A stretch of 58,648 nt of DNA from NCBI GenBank assembly GCA_947389015.1, contig CANDVA010000018.1, positions 1 through 58,648 of the forward strand, given 5' to 3'. The position numbers and the translations under genes were made by a program. Source of the stretch: an uncultured Clostridia bacterium (GTDB taxonomy: Bacteria; Bacillota; Clostridia; Oscillospirales; Ruminococcaceae). This document shows, one piece after another, positions 50,540 to 58,648 of the stretch (its first letter is position 1; each line of letters opens with the position of its first letter). Under the pieces are notes generated by a model. That model ran no database searches. It had not been told where the DNA came from and saw only the letters and a program-made list of their open reading frames with translations.

Positions 50540-51763
50540 TCAGCCTATGCTCCACCTCCTGCAGAACTTGACCGCGCCCGTGCTGTGCAGAAAATCATAG
50601 TGATGTCCGTTAAGAGTATTGATATCGACGCGATACAGCTTTCCGTCATATTCGAGAACCAACCCGTCAGTCGTGGCGGTCTGCCATTTCAATACCGTAT
50701 CATAAGCGTATTTTGTGTAGTCCTCGTTTCCGTAAGCGTAGAGCTTTGTGCCGCTTTCAAGGGTATATTCCGCCTGAAGATAAACGTTTTCCACCTTATC
50801 CGTTTCGGTCAGCTCATACTCGTAGCAGCAGACCCTCGGAACGCCGAATCCCGAATCATTGAAGTAAACGAAATGCAGCTTTTTGTTATCGTAGTCGATA
50901 AACAACGTTTCCGACTTCACGCCGCCCGTATACGGAAGCAGCTCGTTGTCGTGATATATCAGCGTCTCCAACCCGCTGTCCTCAAGCGCGTAGATACTCT
51001 CCAGACAGGATTCAAAATCGAGATTTTCGGGAACGAAATGTGCGCCGAATACTTTTCCGTTATGCTCCACGGTAACGGCGCACGACCTTATCGACGGGCG
51101 CCGACTGTCGCCGTTGTTTTTGTCGTAATAGACCCTCACCTCGCCGCCGTCCTCCAGAGGATTTTTGAATTGCAGTATATGATCCTCGTCGGGAACAAAA
51201 CCGCCCTCAGAAAGCTCCACTCTCTTGTATATATCCCCACTCATTCTGTACAGAAAAGTGACGGTCATACCGTCATAGTCCAGCAGCATTGAGGTCCTTT
51301 TGATATCCGTATCGAACATACCGTCCATGTACTTATCTCCGGAATTCTCATAGCATATTATCTCGTCGGCTTGCCGGACATAAGCGTTCACCTTAGCGTC
51401 CGTCATCTTGTATTCGATAGTATCCTTATACGAGTAAAGAACGACCGCTCCGACTGCCAAAGCAATGACGGCAGCGGACTTTACCGCTCTTTTTGCCGTC
51501 CTTTTCGGCAGGCTTTTTTCAGCGGTGCTCTTGTCCTCGCCGATACGCGACAGCAGGATCGCCGCAAGAACGATAAGACTGATATTAAACGGCAGCAGGA
51601 ACATATAATCAAAGACCATCCAATATACGGGCGGCTTCGGGCGGAAAATGCTTCCCGACTGAAAAAGAACAATAAACCCCCACGCATACACGGAAAACCC
51701 GATAATTACCGCGATGACCGCGGCGCTGAAAATAAACAGCAGTATTTTTTTAAGTACTTTCAT
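50540..51763 (-). CDS. Hypothetical membrane protein
   Basis: A 407-residue protein with three hydrophobic segments in the first 120 residues (ILLFIFSAAVIAVIIGFSV, YMFLLPFNISLIVLAAILL, SAAVIALAVGAVVLYSY), then a large outer beta-rich domain with many Tyr and Asp residues (TLFIDYDNKKLHFVYFND). No family recognised. Single-gene transcript, so no help from context. Confidence 0.72.
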   Translation of the reverse strand: MKVLKKILLFIFSAAVIAVIIGFSVYAWGFIVLFQSGSIFRPKPPVYWMVFDYMFLLPFNISLIVLAAILLSRIGEDKSTAEKSLPKRTAKRAVKSAAVIALAVGAVVLYSYKDTIEYKMTDAKVNAYVRQADEIICYENSGDKYMDGMFDTDIKRTSMLLDYDGMTVTFLYRMSGDIYKRVELSEGGFVPDEDHILQFKNPLEDGGEVRVYYDKNNGDSRRPSIRSCAVTVEHNGKVFGAHFVPENLDFESCLESIYALEDSGLETLIYHDNELLPYTGGVKSETLFIDYDNKKLHFVYFNDSGFGVPRVCCYEYELTETDKVENVYLQAEYTLESGTKLYAYGNEDYTKYAYDTVLKWQTATTDGLVLEYDGKLYRVDINTLNGHHYDFLHSTGAVKFCRRWSIG

Positions 51764-51836
51764 GTCCCGCCTCCTTTTTGTACCGTTACGTTAATTATAG
51801 CATATAACGGCATAAAATGCAAGACGGAAACAAAAA

Positions 51837-51867
51837 ATCCCTCCGTGACAAAACGTCTCGGAGGGAT
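51837..51867 (-). terminator. Terminator of the NifU-like/GGGtGRT unit
   Basis: ATCCCTCCG pairs with CGGAGGGAT around a 13-base loop; on the minus strand TTTTTTG follows. Confidence 0.85.
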
Positions 51868-51887
51868 ATCGTCAATTTAACCGCGAA

Positions 51888-52886
51888 TTACTTGAGCGCC
51901 TCTTCAACTGCGACAGCGCAAGCAACCGTAGCACCGACCATAGGGTTGTTGCCCATACCGATAAGACCCATCATCTCAACGTGCGCGGGAACGGAGGACG
52001 ACCCCGCGAACTGTGCGTCGGAGTGCATACGTCCCATTGTATCGGTCATGCCGTAGGAAGCGGGACCCGCCGCCATATTGTCGGGGTGGAGGGTACGTCC
52101 CGTACCGCCGCCCGAAGCAACGGAGAAGTACTTCTTGCCCTTGTCGACGCACTCTTTCTTATAGGTACCCGCAACGGGGTGCTGGAAACGTGTGGGGTTG
52201 GTGGAGTTACCGGTAATGGAAACGTCAACGCCCTCTTTCCACATGATAGCAACGCCCTCGGTTACGTCATTCGCGCCGTAGCAGTTTACCTTAGCGCGCA
52301 GACCCTCGGAGTAGCTCTTGCGGAATACTTCCTTGACCTCGCCGGTATAGTAGTCCATCTCAGTCTCAACATAAGTAAAGCCGTTGATACGAGCGATGAT
52401 CTGAGCTGCGTCCTTGCCCAGACCGTTCAGGATAACGCGGAGCGGCTCCTTACGTACCTTGTTCGCCTTTTCCGCGATACCGATAGCGCCCTCGGCAGCC
52501 GCAAAGCTCTCGTGACCCGCCAAGAAGCAGAAGCACTTGGTCTCCTCCTCAAGCAGCATTTTGCCGAGGTTGCCGTGACCAAGACCTACCTTGCGCTGAT
52601 CCGCAACGGAGCCGGGAATGCAGAACGCCTGCAAGCCCTCGCCGATAGCGGCGGCAGCGTCCGCAGCGCGGGTGCAGCCCTTCTTTATGGCGATAGCACA
52701 GCCGACGGTATACGCCCACTTGGCGTTCTCAAAACAGATAGGCTGAATACCCTCTACGAGCTTGTAGATGTCGAGACCTTTAGCCTTGCACACCTCGGCG
52801 CATTCCTCAATGGAGTTTATGCCGTATTCCTTGATAACAGCGAGAATCTGCTTTTCTCTTCTGTCGTAAGATTCAAATAAAGCCAT
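51888..52886 (-). CDS. GGGtGRT family protein
   Basis: A 332-residue soluble protein with the name-giving motif SVASGGGTGRTLHPDNMAAGPASYG and a conserved glycine-rich end (MMGLIGMGNNPMVGATVACAVAVEEAL). Members are strict partners of a NifU-like scaffold protein in anaerobic Firmicutes and other anaerobes. Biochemical role is unknown. It lies 14 bases behind the scaffold gene. It has several conserved Cys (EECAEVCKAKG, CFCFLAGHE) that might bind metal. Confidence 0.93.
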   Translation of the reverse strand: MALFESYDRREKQILAVIKEYGINSIEECAEVCKAKGLDIYKLVEGIQPICFENAKWAYTVGCAIAIKKGCTRAADAAAAIGEGLQAFCIPGSVADQRKVGLGHGNLGKMLLEEETKCFCFLAGHESFAAAEGAIGIAEKANKVRKEPLRVILNGLGKDAAQIIARINGFTYVETEMDYYTGEVKEVFRKSYSEGLRAKVNCYGANDVTEGVAIMWKEGVDVSITGNSTNPTRFQHPVAGTYKKECVDKGKKYFSVASGGGTGRTLHPDNMAAGPASYGMTDTMGRMHSDAQFAGSSSVPAHVEMMGLIGMGNNPMVGATVACAVAVEEALK

Positions 52887-52900
52887 TCTTATGTACCTCC

Positions 52901-53593
52901 TTACTGCTTTCTCGGATCAATGAACTTGACCGCGTCCGCAACTCTGCCGTACTGACCGCGAGCCTTTTCAAGCGCGGTATTAGCGTCATCGCCGTTCTTG
53001 ATGAAGTCCATCATCTTGCCGAAGTTTACAAACTTGTAGCCGATGATCTCATCGTCGGCGTTAAGAGCGAGGTCGGTAACATATCCGTCCGTCATTTCGA
53101 GGTAGCGCGGTCCCTTTGCGAGAGTACCGTACATAGTGCCGAGCTGCGAACGCAGACCCTTTCCGAGATCCTCAAGACCCGCGCCGATAGCGAGACCGTC
53201 CTCGGAGAACGCGGACTGCGAACGTCCGTAAACGATCTGGAGGAACAGCTCGCGCATAGCGGTGTTGATAGCGTCGCAAACGAGGTCGGTATTGAGCGCC
53301 TCGAGAATAGTCCTGCCGGGAAGTATCTCAGCCGCCATGGCCGCTGAGTGGGTCATACCCGAGCAGCCTAAAGTCTCGACCAGAGCCTCCTGGATAACGC
53401 CCTCTTTAATGTTGAGCGAGAGCTTGCACGCACCCTGCTGAGGAGCGCACCAGCCCACGCCGTGTGTAAATCCCGAAATATCCTTGATTTCCTTTGCCTT
53501 TACCCACTTCGCCTCTTCGGGGATAGGGGCACAGCCGTGAGCCACGCCTTGTGCTACGGGGCACATAGCGTCAACTTCATGAGAATAAGTCAT
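52901..53593 (-). CDS. NifU-like iron-sulfur cluster assembly scaffold protein
   Basis: A 230-residue IscU/NifU N-domain-type protein. The scaffold cysteines are visible as ETLGCSGMTHSAAMA and in the N-terminal MCPVAQGVAHGCAPIP and GWCAPQQGACKL. It should hold a nascent Fe-S cluster. First gene of the pair with the GGGtGRT gene, with its own promoter. No cysteine desulfurase gene is nearby. Confidence 0.9.
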   Translation of the reverse strand: MTYSHEVDAMCPVAQGVAHGCAPIPEEAKWVKAKEIKDISGFTHGVGWCAPQQGACKLSLNIKEGVIQEALVETLGCSGMTHSAAMAAEILPGRTILEALNTDLVCDAINTAMRELFLQIVYGRSQSAFSEDGLAIGAGLEDLGKGLRSQLGTMYGTLAKGPRYLEMTDGYVTDLALNADDEIIGYKFVNFGKMMDFIKNGDDANTALEKARGQYGRVADAVKFIDPRKQ

Positions 53594-53667
53594 ACTTTTT
53601 TTCTCCTTTGTCGAAATTTAGCCGCAGTTTTTGTGCAATTCGCCAAATCTGCTAACCATACAAATAT

Positions 53668-53696
53668 ATTATACAATATATTGTTAATATTTTCAA
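53668..53696 (-). promoter_or_regulatory. Promoter of the NifU-like/GGGtGRT unit
   Basis: On the minus strand TTGAAA (53691-53696), 17 bases, TATAAT (53668-53673). Confidence 0.78.
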
Positions 53697-53728
53697 GAGG
53701 AAAAAGAAATTTTTTGTATATTTTTTAA

Positions 53729-53764
53729 CAAAAAAGTCGGGAGCGGTCTATGCCGCTCCCGACT
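53729..53764 (-). terminator. Terminator of the Ser-rich lipoprotein gene
   Basis: AGTCGGGAGCGG pairs with CCGCTCCCGACT around a six-base loop; T run on the minus strand. Confidence 0.88.
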
Positions 53765-53767
53765 CGG

Positions 53768-55051
53768 CTAATCGAGAACTATATTGTACAAGGGAAGCTC
53801 CGTCTCCTCTCCCATATCATACTGCCCGGTATTTTCTCCGATCTCCACACGATCAAAGAAACAACTTTTTGAATAATATATCATCGAATCGTTTTCTTCA
53901 AATCCGCGGTCGCTCACCGTGAATGTAACATCCCGACCCGCGAACGTAATGTATTTTCCGCCGACGATAAACAGCGTTCCGTTGTCATACTCCTTTTGCG
54001 CGTCGGGAACGCTCTCCAAAACGCTCTTATTTCCGCATATTATTTCGGCAAGTTCCCTGTCGGGCTTAACGCCCGATATGCCGCAGTATTCCTCGCCGTT
54101 CCAAAAAAACGGACTCCTTAAACTCCGATAAGGGCAGCTGTAAAATATTCCGTCCCCGCACAGAACGTAGTGTAAGAGCAGTTCACAATTGAGCTTGCCG
54201 TCCCTGAACGAGACTATATAGCAGCGCGACGTACCGTCGGTATGACCCGAACTCACCATTAAATGTATCGTTCCGTCCTCGTATTCTATCATATCTATCG
54301 AATAAAGCGTTTGTCTGCTCAGCGTTCCGATAAACGACGCTTCCCCGACGCCGTTTATATATACGACGGGATAGTACGCCATGCCTCCCGACCATTCAAA
54401 AAAACTTGACGGCATAAAGGATATGAGTATCACTATGCTTTCGTTGTTCACTCCGTCGAATTTTGCCGTGACGCCGCTTATTGCCTTTGTTTCTATATCT
54501 ATTTCATCGTTGTCGTTTACCGAAAGCCCGTATCCCCATATTGACAGATAGTCCGTTATATGCTCTGCATCTATGTCCACATTCGGAATAAGCTCTCCGT
54601 TTTCAACATGAAAACGCTCATATGCGGTCTCAAACGCTTCTTTGATATAAACGGAGCTCTCGTATGCTTCAATCGCCTTATCGATAACGGCTTGCCCGCA
54701 GGTATTGTCCGCGAGCGGGGTCACGGTATATCCCATAGGCTGAACATCGTCAAATCCCGACACATAATCGCCCAGCTTAAAGTTCTCGGGAAACGCAACT
54801 ATAATCGAAGCGCTATCCGAGGACGAGCTTGACGACGAGAACGGAGCGCTGCTTAAAGTGCTCGACGTGCTCGAAATGCTTGATACGCTTGTATCGGTTG
54901 ACGTACTCGTATCGGTTGACACAACAAAGCTGCCCGTGCCACCCGACGAAGATGAGTTTTCGCCTTTGGTCGGCGTGTTTTCGGAATTTCCGCTTGCCGC
55001 GCACCCCGTCAGCATAACAGCCGCAAGTGCGGCACAAATAATTTTTTTCAC
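53768..55051 (-). CDS. Putative lipoprotein with Ser/Thr-rich linker
   Basis: A 427-residue protein with signal peptide and lipobox VMLTGCAAS, a Ser/Thr/Asp linker of about 70 residues and a beta-rich outer domain. GTG at 55051 is the likely start because GGAGG precedes it; the ATG at 55066 lies in front of that site. The domain has some likeness to DUF4163/RsiV-type folds, but I cannot assign it. Confidence 0.72.
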   Translation of the reverse strand: MKKIICAALAAVMLTGCAASGNSENTPTKGENSSSSGGTGSFVVSTDTSTSTDTSVSSISSTSSTLSSAPFSSSSSSSDSASIIVAFPENFKLGDYVSGFDDVQPMGYTVTPLADNTCGQAVIDKAIEAYESSVYIKEAFETAYERFHVENGELIPNVDIDAEHITDYLSIWGYGLSVNDNDEIDIETKAISGVTAKFDGVNNESIVILISFMPSSFFEWSGGMAYYPVVYINGVGEASFIGTLSRQTLYSIDMIEYEDGTIHLMVSSGHTDGTSRCYIVSFRDGKLNCELLLHYVLCGDGIFYSCPYRSLRSPFFWNGEEYCGISGVKPDRELAEIICGNKSVLESVPDAQKEYDNGTLFIVGGKYITFAGRDVTFTVSDRGFEENDSMIYYSKSCFFDRVEIGENTGQYDMGEETELPLYNIVLD

Positions 55052-55185
55052 TCCATATTCCTCCAAAATCTATTACGTCTATATATATTTACAATATACT
55101 GTTAATTTTTTCAAGAATAAACCGAATTTTTTTGCATCCATTTTGACAAAAGTATCTGGAGCGGAATTGCACCACTCCCGTGGTG

Positions 55186-55650
55186 TTATTTAATTGTGAA
55201 TTCGGCGGGAAGCCTCTCTCTTTCATTGCCGACCCATATTCGATACCTTCCGGGTAGCAGCGGGAGTTTGACATATTCCTTCAGACCAAATTCCAGCGGC
55301 ATAGTAGAGCACTCCGACATATAACGCGCAACGAGATCGTATACCTCTTTTATTATCCTTATCGGTCTCCACACGCCGTCAACATCTTTTTGAAGCGAGA
55401 TGTAATAATCAAACAAAAAACGTTCGTCTCTGTCATTCGTTATAAATACAACGATCGATTCCGTATCTCCGTCATATTCGTCAAATTCGGTCTTTGCAGA
55501 TACATTTTCGACAGGCGGATATTCGACAATCTTATAATCGTCAAAATCGTCCTTCGGAGAGCAGCCGGTCAGCAGCAAAAGCACCGCTGAGAGAAAAACT
55601 AAATACCTAATTTTAAATATAACCCTCCTACTTATCGAAGATACGCGCAC
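55186..55650 (-). CDS. Lipoprotein with bacterial Ig-like domain
   Basis: A 154-residue protein with signal peptide and lipobox LLLTGCSP. The remainder (KDVDGVWRPIRI, LKEYVKLPLLPGRYRIWVG) resembles a bacterial Ig-like domain with its closing PGRYRI motif. The first canonical start is GTG at 55650 without a ribosome binding site; a strong AGGAGG lies inside the frame and is followed only by ATA or ATT codons, so the start is uncertain. Confidence 0.72.
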   Translation of the reverse strand: MRVSSISRRVIFKIRYLVFLSAVLLLLTGCSPKDDFDDYKIVEYPPVENVSAKTEFDEYDGDTESIVVFITNDRDERFLFDYYISLQKDVDGVWRPIRIIKEVYDLVARYMSECSTMPLEFGLKEYVKLPLLPGRYRIWVGNERERLPAEFTIK

Positions 55651-55671
55651 ATATTTTTTGCATAAGGGTTC

Positions 55672-56622
55672 TTACTTGAATTTCTGAATAATATTCATCA
55701 GTACACCAACCCCCGCCGCCAACGCGACGCTTAACGCTATCGGGAACCAGACGTTCGCAAGCGGCAGACCGTTCGCCGCGTCGCCGAGGTTCATTCCGTA
55801 AAAGCTGAACACGATAGTCGGCATAGTAAGGATTATCGTAATGGTCGTCATACGTTTCATTATTATATTGAGGTTGTTGGAGATAATGCTCGCAAACGTG
55901 TCCATCGTTCCGTTCAGGATATTCGAGTAGATATTAGTCATCTCGATCGCCTGCTTGACCTCGATAAGCACGTCGTCGAGCAGATCCTGATCCTCCTCGT
56001 AGAGCTTAAGATAACGTCCGCGCATAAGCTTTTCGAGCACCGCCTCGTTTGATTTGAGCGAGGTGGAAAAATAAACCAGCGACTTCTCCAGACCCAGCAG
56101 CTGGATGAGCCCCTTGTTTTTCATCGAAAGATACATCTTTCCCTCGACGTAGTTGGACAGCTTGTCGATCTGTTTCAGATATTGCAGATACCGCGCAGCA
56201 ATGCGCAGAAGTATCGTAAACACGAACCGCGTGCGAAGATTCGGCTGTATACCCTTGACGATACCCTTTGACAGCTCGTCAAGTACGGCGTTTTCCTTGG
56301 CGCTTACCGTTATGACGTTCTTGTCGGTAATGATTATCGACATAGGAGTCGTGTAATATTGCAGCGTATTGTCGTGATTATCGTCCTGCTGCTCCGCCAC
56401 GGGATAGTCGACTACTATCAGCGTAACGCCGTCGTCGCTCTCAATACGCGAAGGCTCCTCCTCGTCAAGCGCGGCGCGGATATAATCGCGGTCGATACCC
56501 ATATCGTCCTCGATATCGGATATCTCCGTCTCGGTCGGATTTATCAGCGAGATCCAGCAGCCCGCCTCGGCGTTCTCGATCTCGCGTATTTTTCCATCAA
56601 TGCTCCTGTAATAATTTACCAA
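55672..56622 (-). CDS. corA: CorA family magnesium transporter
   Basis: A 316-residue protein: a long cytoplasmic domain (GCWISLINPTETEISDIEDD) and two C-terminal spans, the first ending in the signature YGMNLGD. It forms pentameric Mg2+ channels in the family; some members carry Co2+, Ni2+ or Zn2+. The start is TTG at 56622 with AGGAG upstream. The M-box-like leader in front fits Mg2+ uptake. Confidence 0.93.
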   Translation of the reverse strand: MVNYYRSIDGKIREIENAEAGCWISLINPTETEISDIEDDMGIDRDYIRAALDEEEPSRIESDDGVTLIVVDYPVAEQQDDNHDNTLQYYTTPMSIIITDKNVITVSAKENAVLDELSKGIVKGIQPNLRTRFVFTILLRIAARYLQYLKQIDKLSNYVEGKMYLSMKNKGLIQLLGLEKSLVYFSTSLKSNEAVLEKLMRGRYLKLYEEDQDLLDDVLIEVKQAIEMTNIYSNILNGTMDTFASIISNNLNIIMKRMTTITIILTMPTIVFSFYGMNLGDAANGLPLANVWFPIALSVALAAGVGVLMNIIQKFK

Positions 56623-56639
56623 ATAAGGTCACTCCTCTG

Positions 56640-56745
56640 CTTTACGCGGAAAAGCTCAAGCTATGAACGCATAAGCCCTCTGCGGTATTTATTCGACATC
56701 GGCAACTGCCCGGGTCTGCGTTCATAAAATCTCACCTCTTATTAA
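56640..56745 (-). promoter_or_regulatory. M-box (ykoK-type) Mg2+ riboswitch-like leader
   Basis: On the minus strand the leader begins AGAGGTGAG, then TTTTATGAACGC, GTTGCCGATGTCGAATAAATACCGC and GCGTTCATAGCTTGAGCTTTTC. AGGTGAG, GTTGCC and the TATGAACGC/GCGTTCATA closing stem match the layout of M-box leaders in front of Mg2+ transporters. It is shorter than the Bacillus type. The downstream expression platform is not evident, as no clear terminator is seen. Confidence 0.6.
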
Positions 56746-56762
56746 ACATATTTAACTTTATA

Positions 56763-56791
56763 ATTATACCACATTTTGCGGAAAATTTCAA
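56763..56791 (-). promoter_or_regulatory. Promoter of the corA leader
   Basis: On the minus strand TTGAAA (56786-56791), 17 bases, TATAAT (56763-56768). Confidence 0.8.
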
Positions 56792-56810
56792 GTATTTTCG
56801 AGCAAATAAT

Positions 56811-57680
56811 TCACTTCGCTTTTCTGTTATTATACCTGAACATCGCGAATGCCGCGCCGACAATAATAAAATAGCCGATAAAGCTCCACAAGTCGGGCAC
56901 CTGACCCATCACGGCAAACCCGAGGACAGCCGCGAAAATTATCTGCGAATAGTCGTATATCGAGACCTCCCGAGCGGGCGCGAATGTATAAGCGGCGGTT
57001 ATCGCGAACTGTCCGCCCGCGGCAGCCGCGCCCGCTCCGAGCAGGCACAGAAGCTGTCCCCACGACATCGGCGAGTAGCCGAATAATATCACGGGCAGCG
57101 TACACAGCGTTGAAAACGCACTGAAAAAGAACACGATATAATAACCCTTAGTACCGCCGCCCGTAAGCTTTCTGACAAACGTATATGCCAGTCCCGCGCA
57201 CGCTCCGCCGAGAAATCCCGCGCAGGACGGCAGCAAGTCGGCGTTTTGAAAGCTCGGCTTGAGCACAAACATCGCACCGAAAAAAGCCGTAAGTATACAC
57301 GCGATCTGCACCCTGTCGGGGCGCTCTTTCAGCAAAACCGCCGAGAAGATTATCGCGAAGAACGGCGACATCTTATTGAGCAGCGACGCGTCCGCGACCG
57401 CCAGCCGTGACAGCGCGTAAAAATTGCCGAACATTCCCAGTAAGCCGAACAGTGAACGCAGAAAAATCCCCATGCGCTCGCCTTTTTTCGGCAATATATA
57501 GTGACGGTTCTTTATCATCGCGCCGCTTGCGATAAGCATTGCGAAAAGGTTTCGGAAAAAAGTTTTCTGCACGACGGGAACGTTTCCCGAAAGCGACACA
57601 AACATATTCATCAGCGCGAAGAAAAATGCCGACAGTATTATCAGCAAAATGGCTTTGCCGAGGCGTTTATTGCGCTCCAT
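56811..57680 (-). CDS. EamA family (DMT) transporter
   Basis: A 289-residue protein of ten membrane spans in two EamA halves. The first half contains RNLFAMLIASGAMI and NKMSPFFAIIFSAVLLKERPD, the second YSQIIFAAVLGFAVMGQVPD. Such proteins export metabolites or amino acids; the substrate is unknown. It starts one base behind the end of pdxY, so both form one transcript. Confidence 0.9.
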   Translation of the reverse strand: MERNKRLGKAILLIILSAFFFALMNMFVSLSGNVPVVQKTFFRNLFAMLIASGAMIKNRHYILPKKGERMGIFLRSLFGLLGMFGNFYALSRLAVADASLLNKMSPFFAIIFSAVLLKERPDRVQIACILTAFFGAMFVLKPSFQNADLLPSCAGFLGGACAGLAYTFVRKLTGGGTKGYYIVFFFSAFSTLCTLPVILFGYSPMSWGQLLCLLGAGAAAAGGQFAITAAYTFAPAREVSIYDYSQIIFAAVLGFAVMGQVPDLWSFIGYFIIVGAAFAMFRYNNRKAK

Positions 57681-57681
57681 A

Positions 57682-58506
57682 TCAACTCTCCAGCAGCCTT
57701 ATCAGATACGGTATCGCCTGCTCGAAGTTCACGCCGTAGAACGGTCTGTCGGGGTCTGCTGCGGTCAGCCGCGCCGCCTCGGCGGTAAATTCCACGGCGA
57801 TCTCGAGCGCCCTTTCAAAGCACTTGTCGCGGAGTATCGCGCTCAGCAGCACCGACGAAAATATATCTCCCGTGCCGCTGCAGAAAACGTCCTGCCGTTT
57901 GCGGTACACCTCGCAGAAATCTTTGCCGTCGAAGGCGGCGCAGCCTATCTTGCCGCCGCGAAGTATTCCGGTAATGACAACGTTCTTTGCGCCGAGCTCC
58001 GACAATCCTTTCAGCATATCGTGCAGCTCCCCGCTGTCAGGATTGTCACGGTAAGGTCTCCCGAGCAGCATATACGCCTCGGTAAGGTTAGGCGCGATAA
58101 TGTCGGCGTGAGCGCACAGTCCGCGCATTTTTTCGGCGTACTGCTCCGTTATCTGCGAGTACAGTCTGCCGTAGTCGCCCATTACAGGGTCGATGAACAC
58201 AAGCGTATTTTCACCGCGGAACTCGCGGATAAACTCTCCGATAAGCGACATCTGGGAAATGCTTGCTATGTAGCCCGTCGAAATAGCATCGAACGTTATC
58301 TTATGCGTGCTGAGCTGTTCGCAGATCCTCGGGATATCCTCGGTGAGGTCGTGCGAGTAGAAGCTCGGGAAGCCCGTATGATTGGACAGTACCGCGGTCG
58401 GTATACCGCAGCACTCGATCCCCATCGCCGAAATGATAGGCAGTGCGACGGTAAGACTGCACTTCCCAACACAGGAGAAATCCTGTATAGTTGCAATTCT
58501 TTTCAT
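57682..58506 (-). CDS. pdxY: Pyridoxamine/pyridoxal kinase
   Basis: A 274-residue ribokinase-family enzyme for B6 salvage. Seen: TIQDFSCVGKCSLTVALPI at the N-terminus, TGYIASISQMSLI, FIDPVMGDYGRLY, ITPN-type IAPNLTEAYMLLG, and GTGDIFSSVLLSAI with the catalytic Asp in the anion-hole motif. It supplies PLP, the cofactor of enzymes such as ilvA. Own promoter; leads the pdxY-EamA pair. Confidence 0.94.
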   Translation of the reverse strand: MKRIATIQDFSCVGKCSLTVALPIISAMGIECCGIPTAVLSNHTGFPSFYSHDLTEDIPRICEQLSTHKITFDAISTGYIASISQMSLIGEFIREFRGENTLVFIDPVMGDYGRLYSQITEQYAEKMRGLCAHADIIAPNLTEAYMLLGRPYRDNPDSGELHDMLKGLSELGAKNVVITGILRGGKIGCAAFDGKDFCEVYRKRQDVFCSGTGDIFSSVLLSAILRDKCFERALEIAVEFTAEAARLTAADPDRPFYGVNFEQAIPYLIRLLES

Positions 58507-58560
58507 TCTTTTGTCCTCTGTGTAAATTTCTAAAAATTAAGCGTATTGCGTACTAATACA

Positions 58561-58589
58561 ATTATAATTCCAAACAGCGCTTTTGTCAA
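58561..58589 (-). promoter_or_regulatory. Promoter of pdxY
   Basis: On the minus strand TTGACA (58584-58589), 17 bases, TATAAT (58561-58566). Confidence 0.85.
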
Positions 58590-58648
58590 GTATGGTAAAT
58601 CAGAATTTATATCAGTAAGGTGTTGCATAGAGCGCGGATCACTTTTTT

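Overview
The window looks like a chromosomal segment of a spore-forming, low-to-mid GC Firmicute of the class Clostridia, most likely an Oscillospiraceae (Ruminococcaceae)-type gut anaerobe. Support: a complete spoIIIAA-AH operon with a SpoVM-like peptide beside it, T-box leaders, strong Shine-Dalgarno sequences, many TTGACA-17-TATAAT promoters, a GGGtGRT/NifU-like pair, serine-rich lipoprotein linkers, and the Firmicutes-typical order of housekeeping genes. The species cannot be named from sequence alone.

Layout. 1-8 kb: the end of an alpha/beta hydrolase cut by the window edge, a tyrosine T-box leader with an acetyltransferase and tyrS, thrH facing a T-box-controlled ilvA-ridA-lipoprotein unit, and a leucine-rich-repeat gene lacking a usable start. 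8-17.7 kb (minus strand): one long operon reading asp23-nusB-xseA-xseB-ispA-DUF212-dxs-hypothetical-tlyA-nadK-argR-recN. 17.9-23.1 kb: a two-gene plus-strand unit (57-aa membrane protein and 28-aa SpoVM) that faces the minus-strand spoIIIA operon. 23.3-24.2 kb: an AraC/GyrI-type regulator. 24.3-37.6 kb (minus): remA-gmk-priA-def-def-fmt-rsmB-rlmN-prpC-prkC-rsgA-thiN-hypothetical, i.e. nucleotide, replication-restart, formyl-Met, rRNA methylation, Ser/Thr kinase-phosphatase and ribosome-assembly functions.

37.7-38.0 kb holds the most peculiar DNA: a consensus promoter followed by three broken copies (two with an exact 86-bp period) of the front part of tRNA-Thr(GGT), with a strong hairpin placed in the D-arm, and then the intact tRNA with encoded CCA. 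38-41.4 kb has small regulators and two lipoproteins, one of them a GH5-type glycosidase.

41.5-48.5 kb is a surface-polymer acylation locus: MBOAT acyltransferase, two intact DHHW (AlgX/AlgJ-like) proteins, a decayed third DHHW gene between them, an FkbH-type glyceryl-loading enzyme and its acyl carrier protein. It is laid out like a Dlt system in which FkbH replaces the D-alanine ligase; I infer glyceryl (or related acyl) decoration of an extracytoplasmic polymer.

48.6-58.6 kb: an ECF sigma factor with its probable anti-sigma and membrane partner, a structured inverted-repeat element, a membrane protein, the NifU-like/GGGtGRT pair, two lipoproteins, a CorA transporter behind an M-box-like leader, an EamA exporter and pyridoxamine kinase. 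No rRNA operon, CRISPR array, transposase or phage gene was seen.
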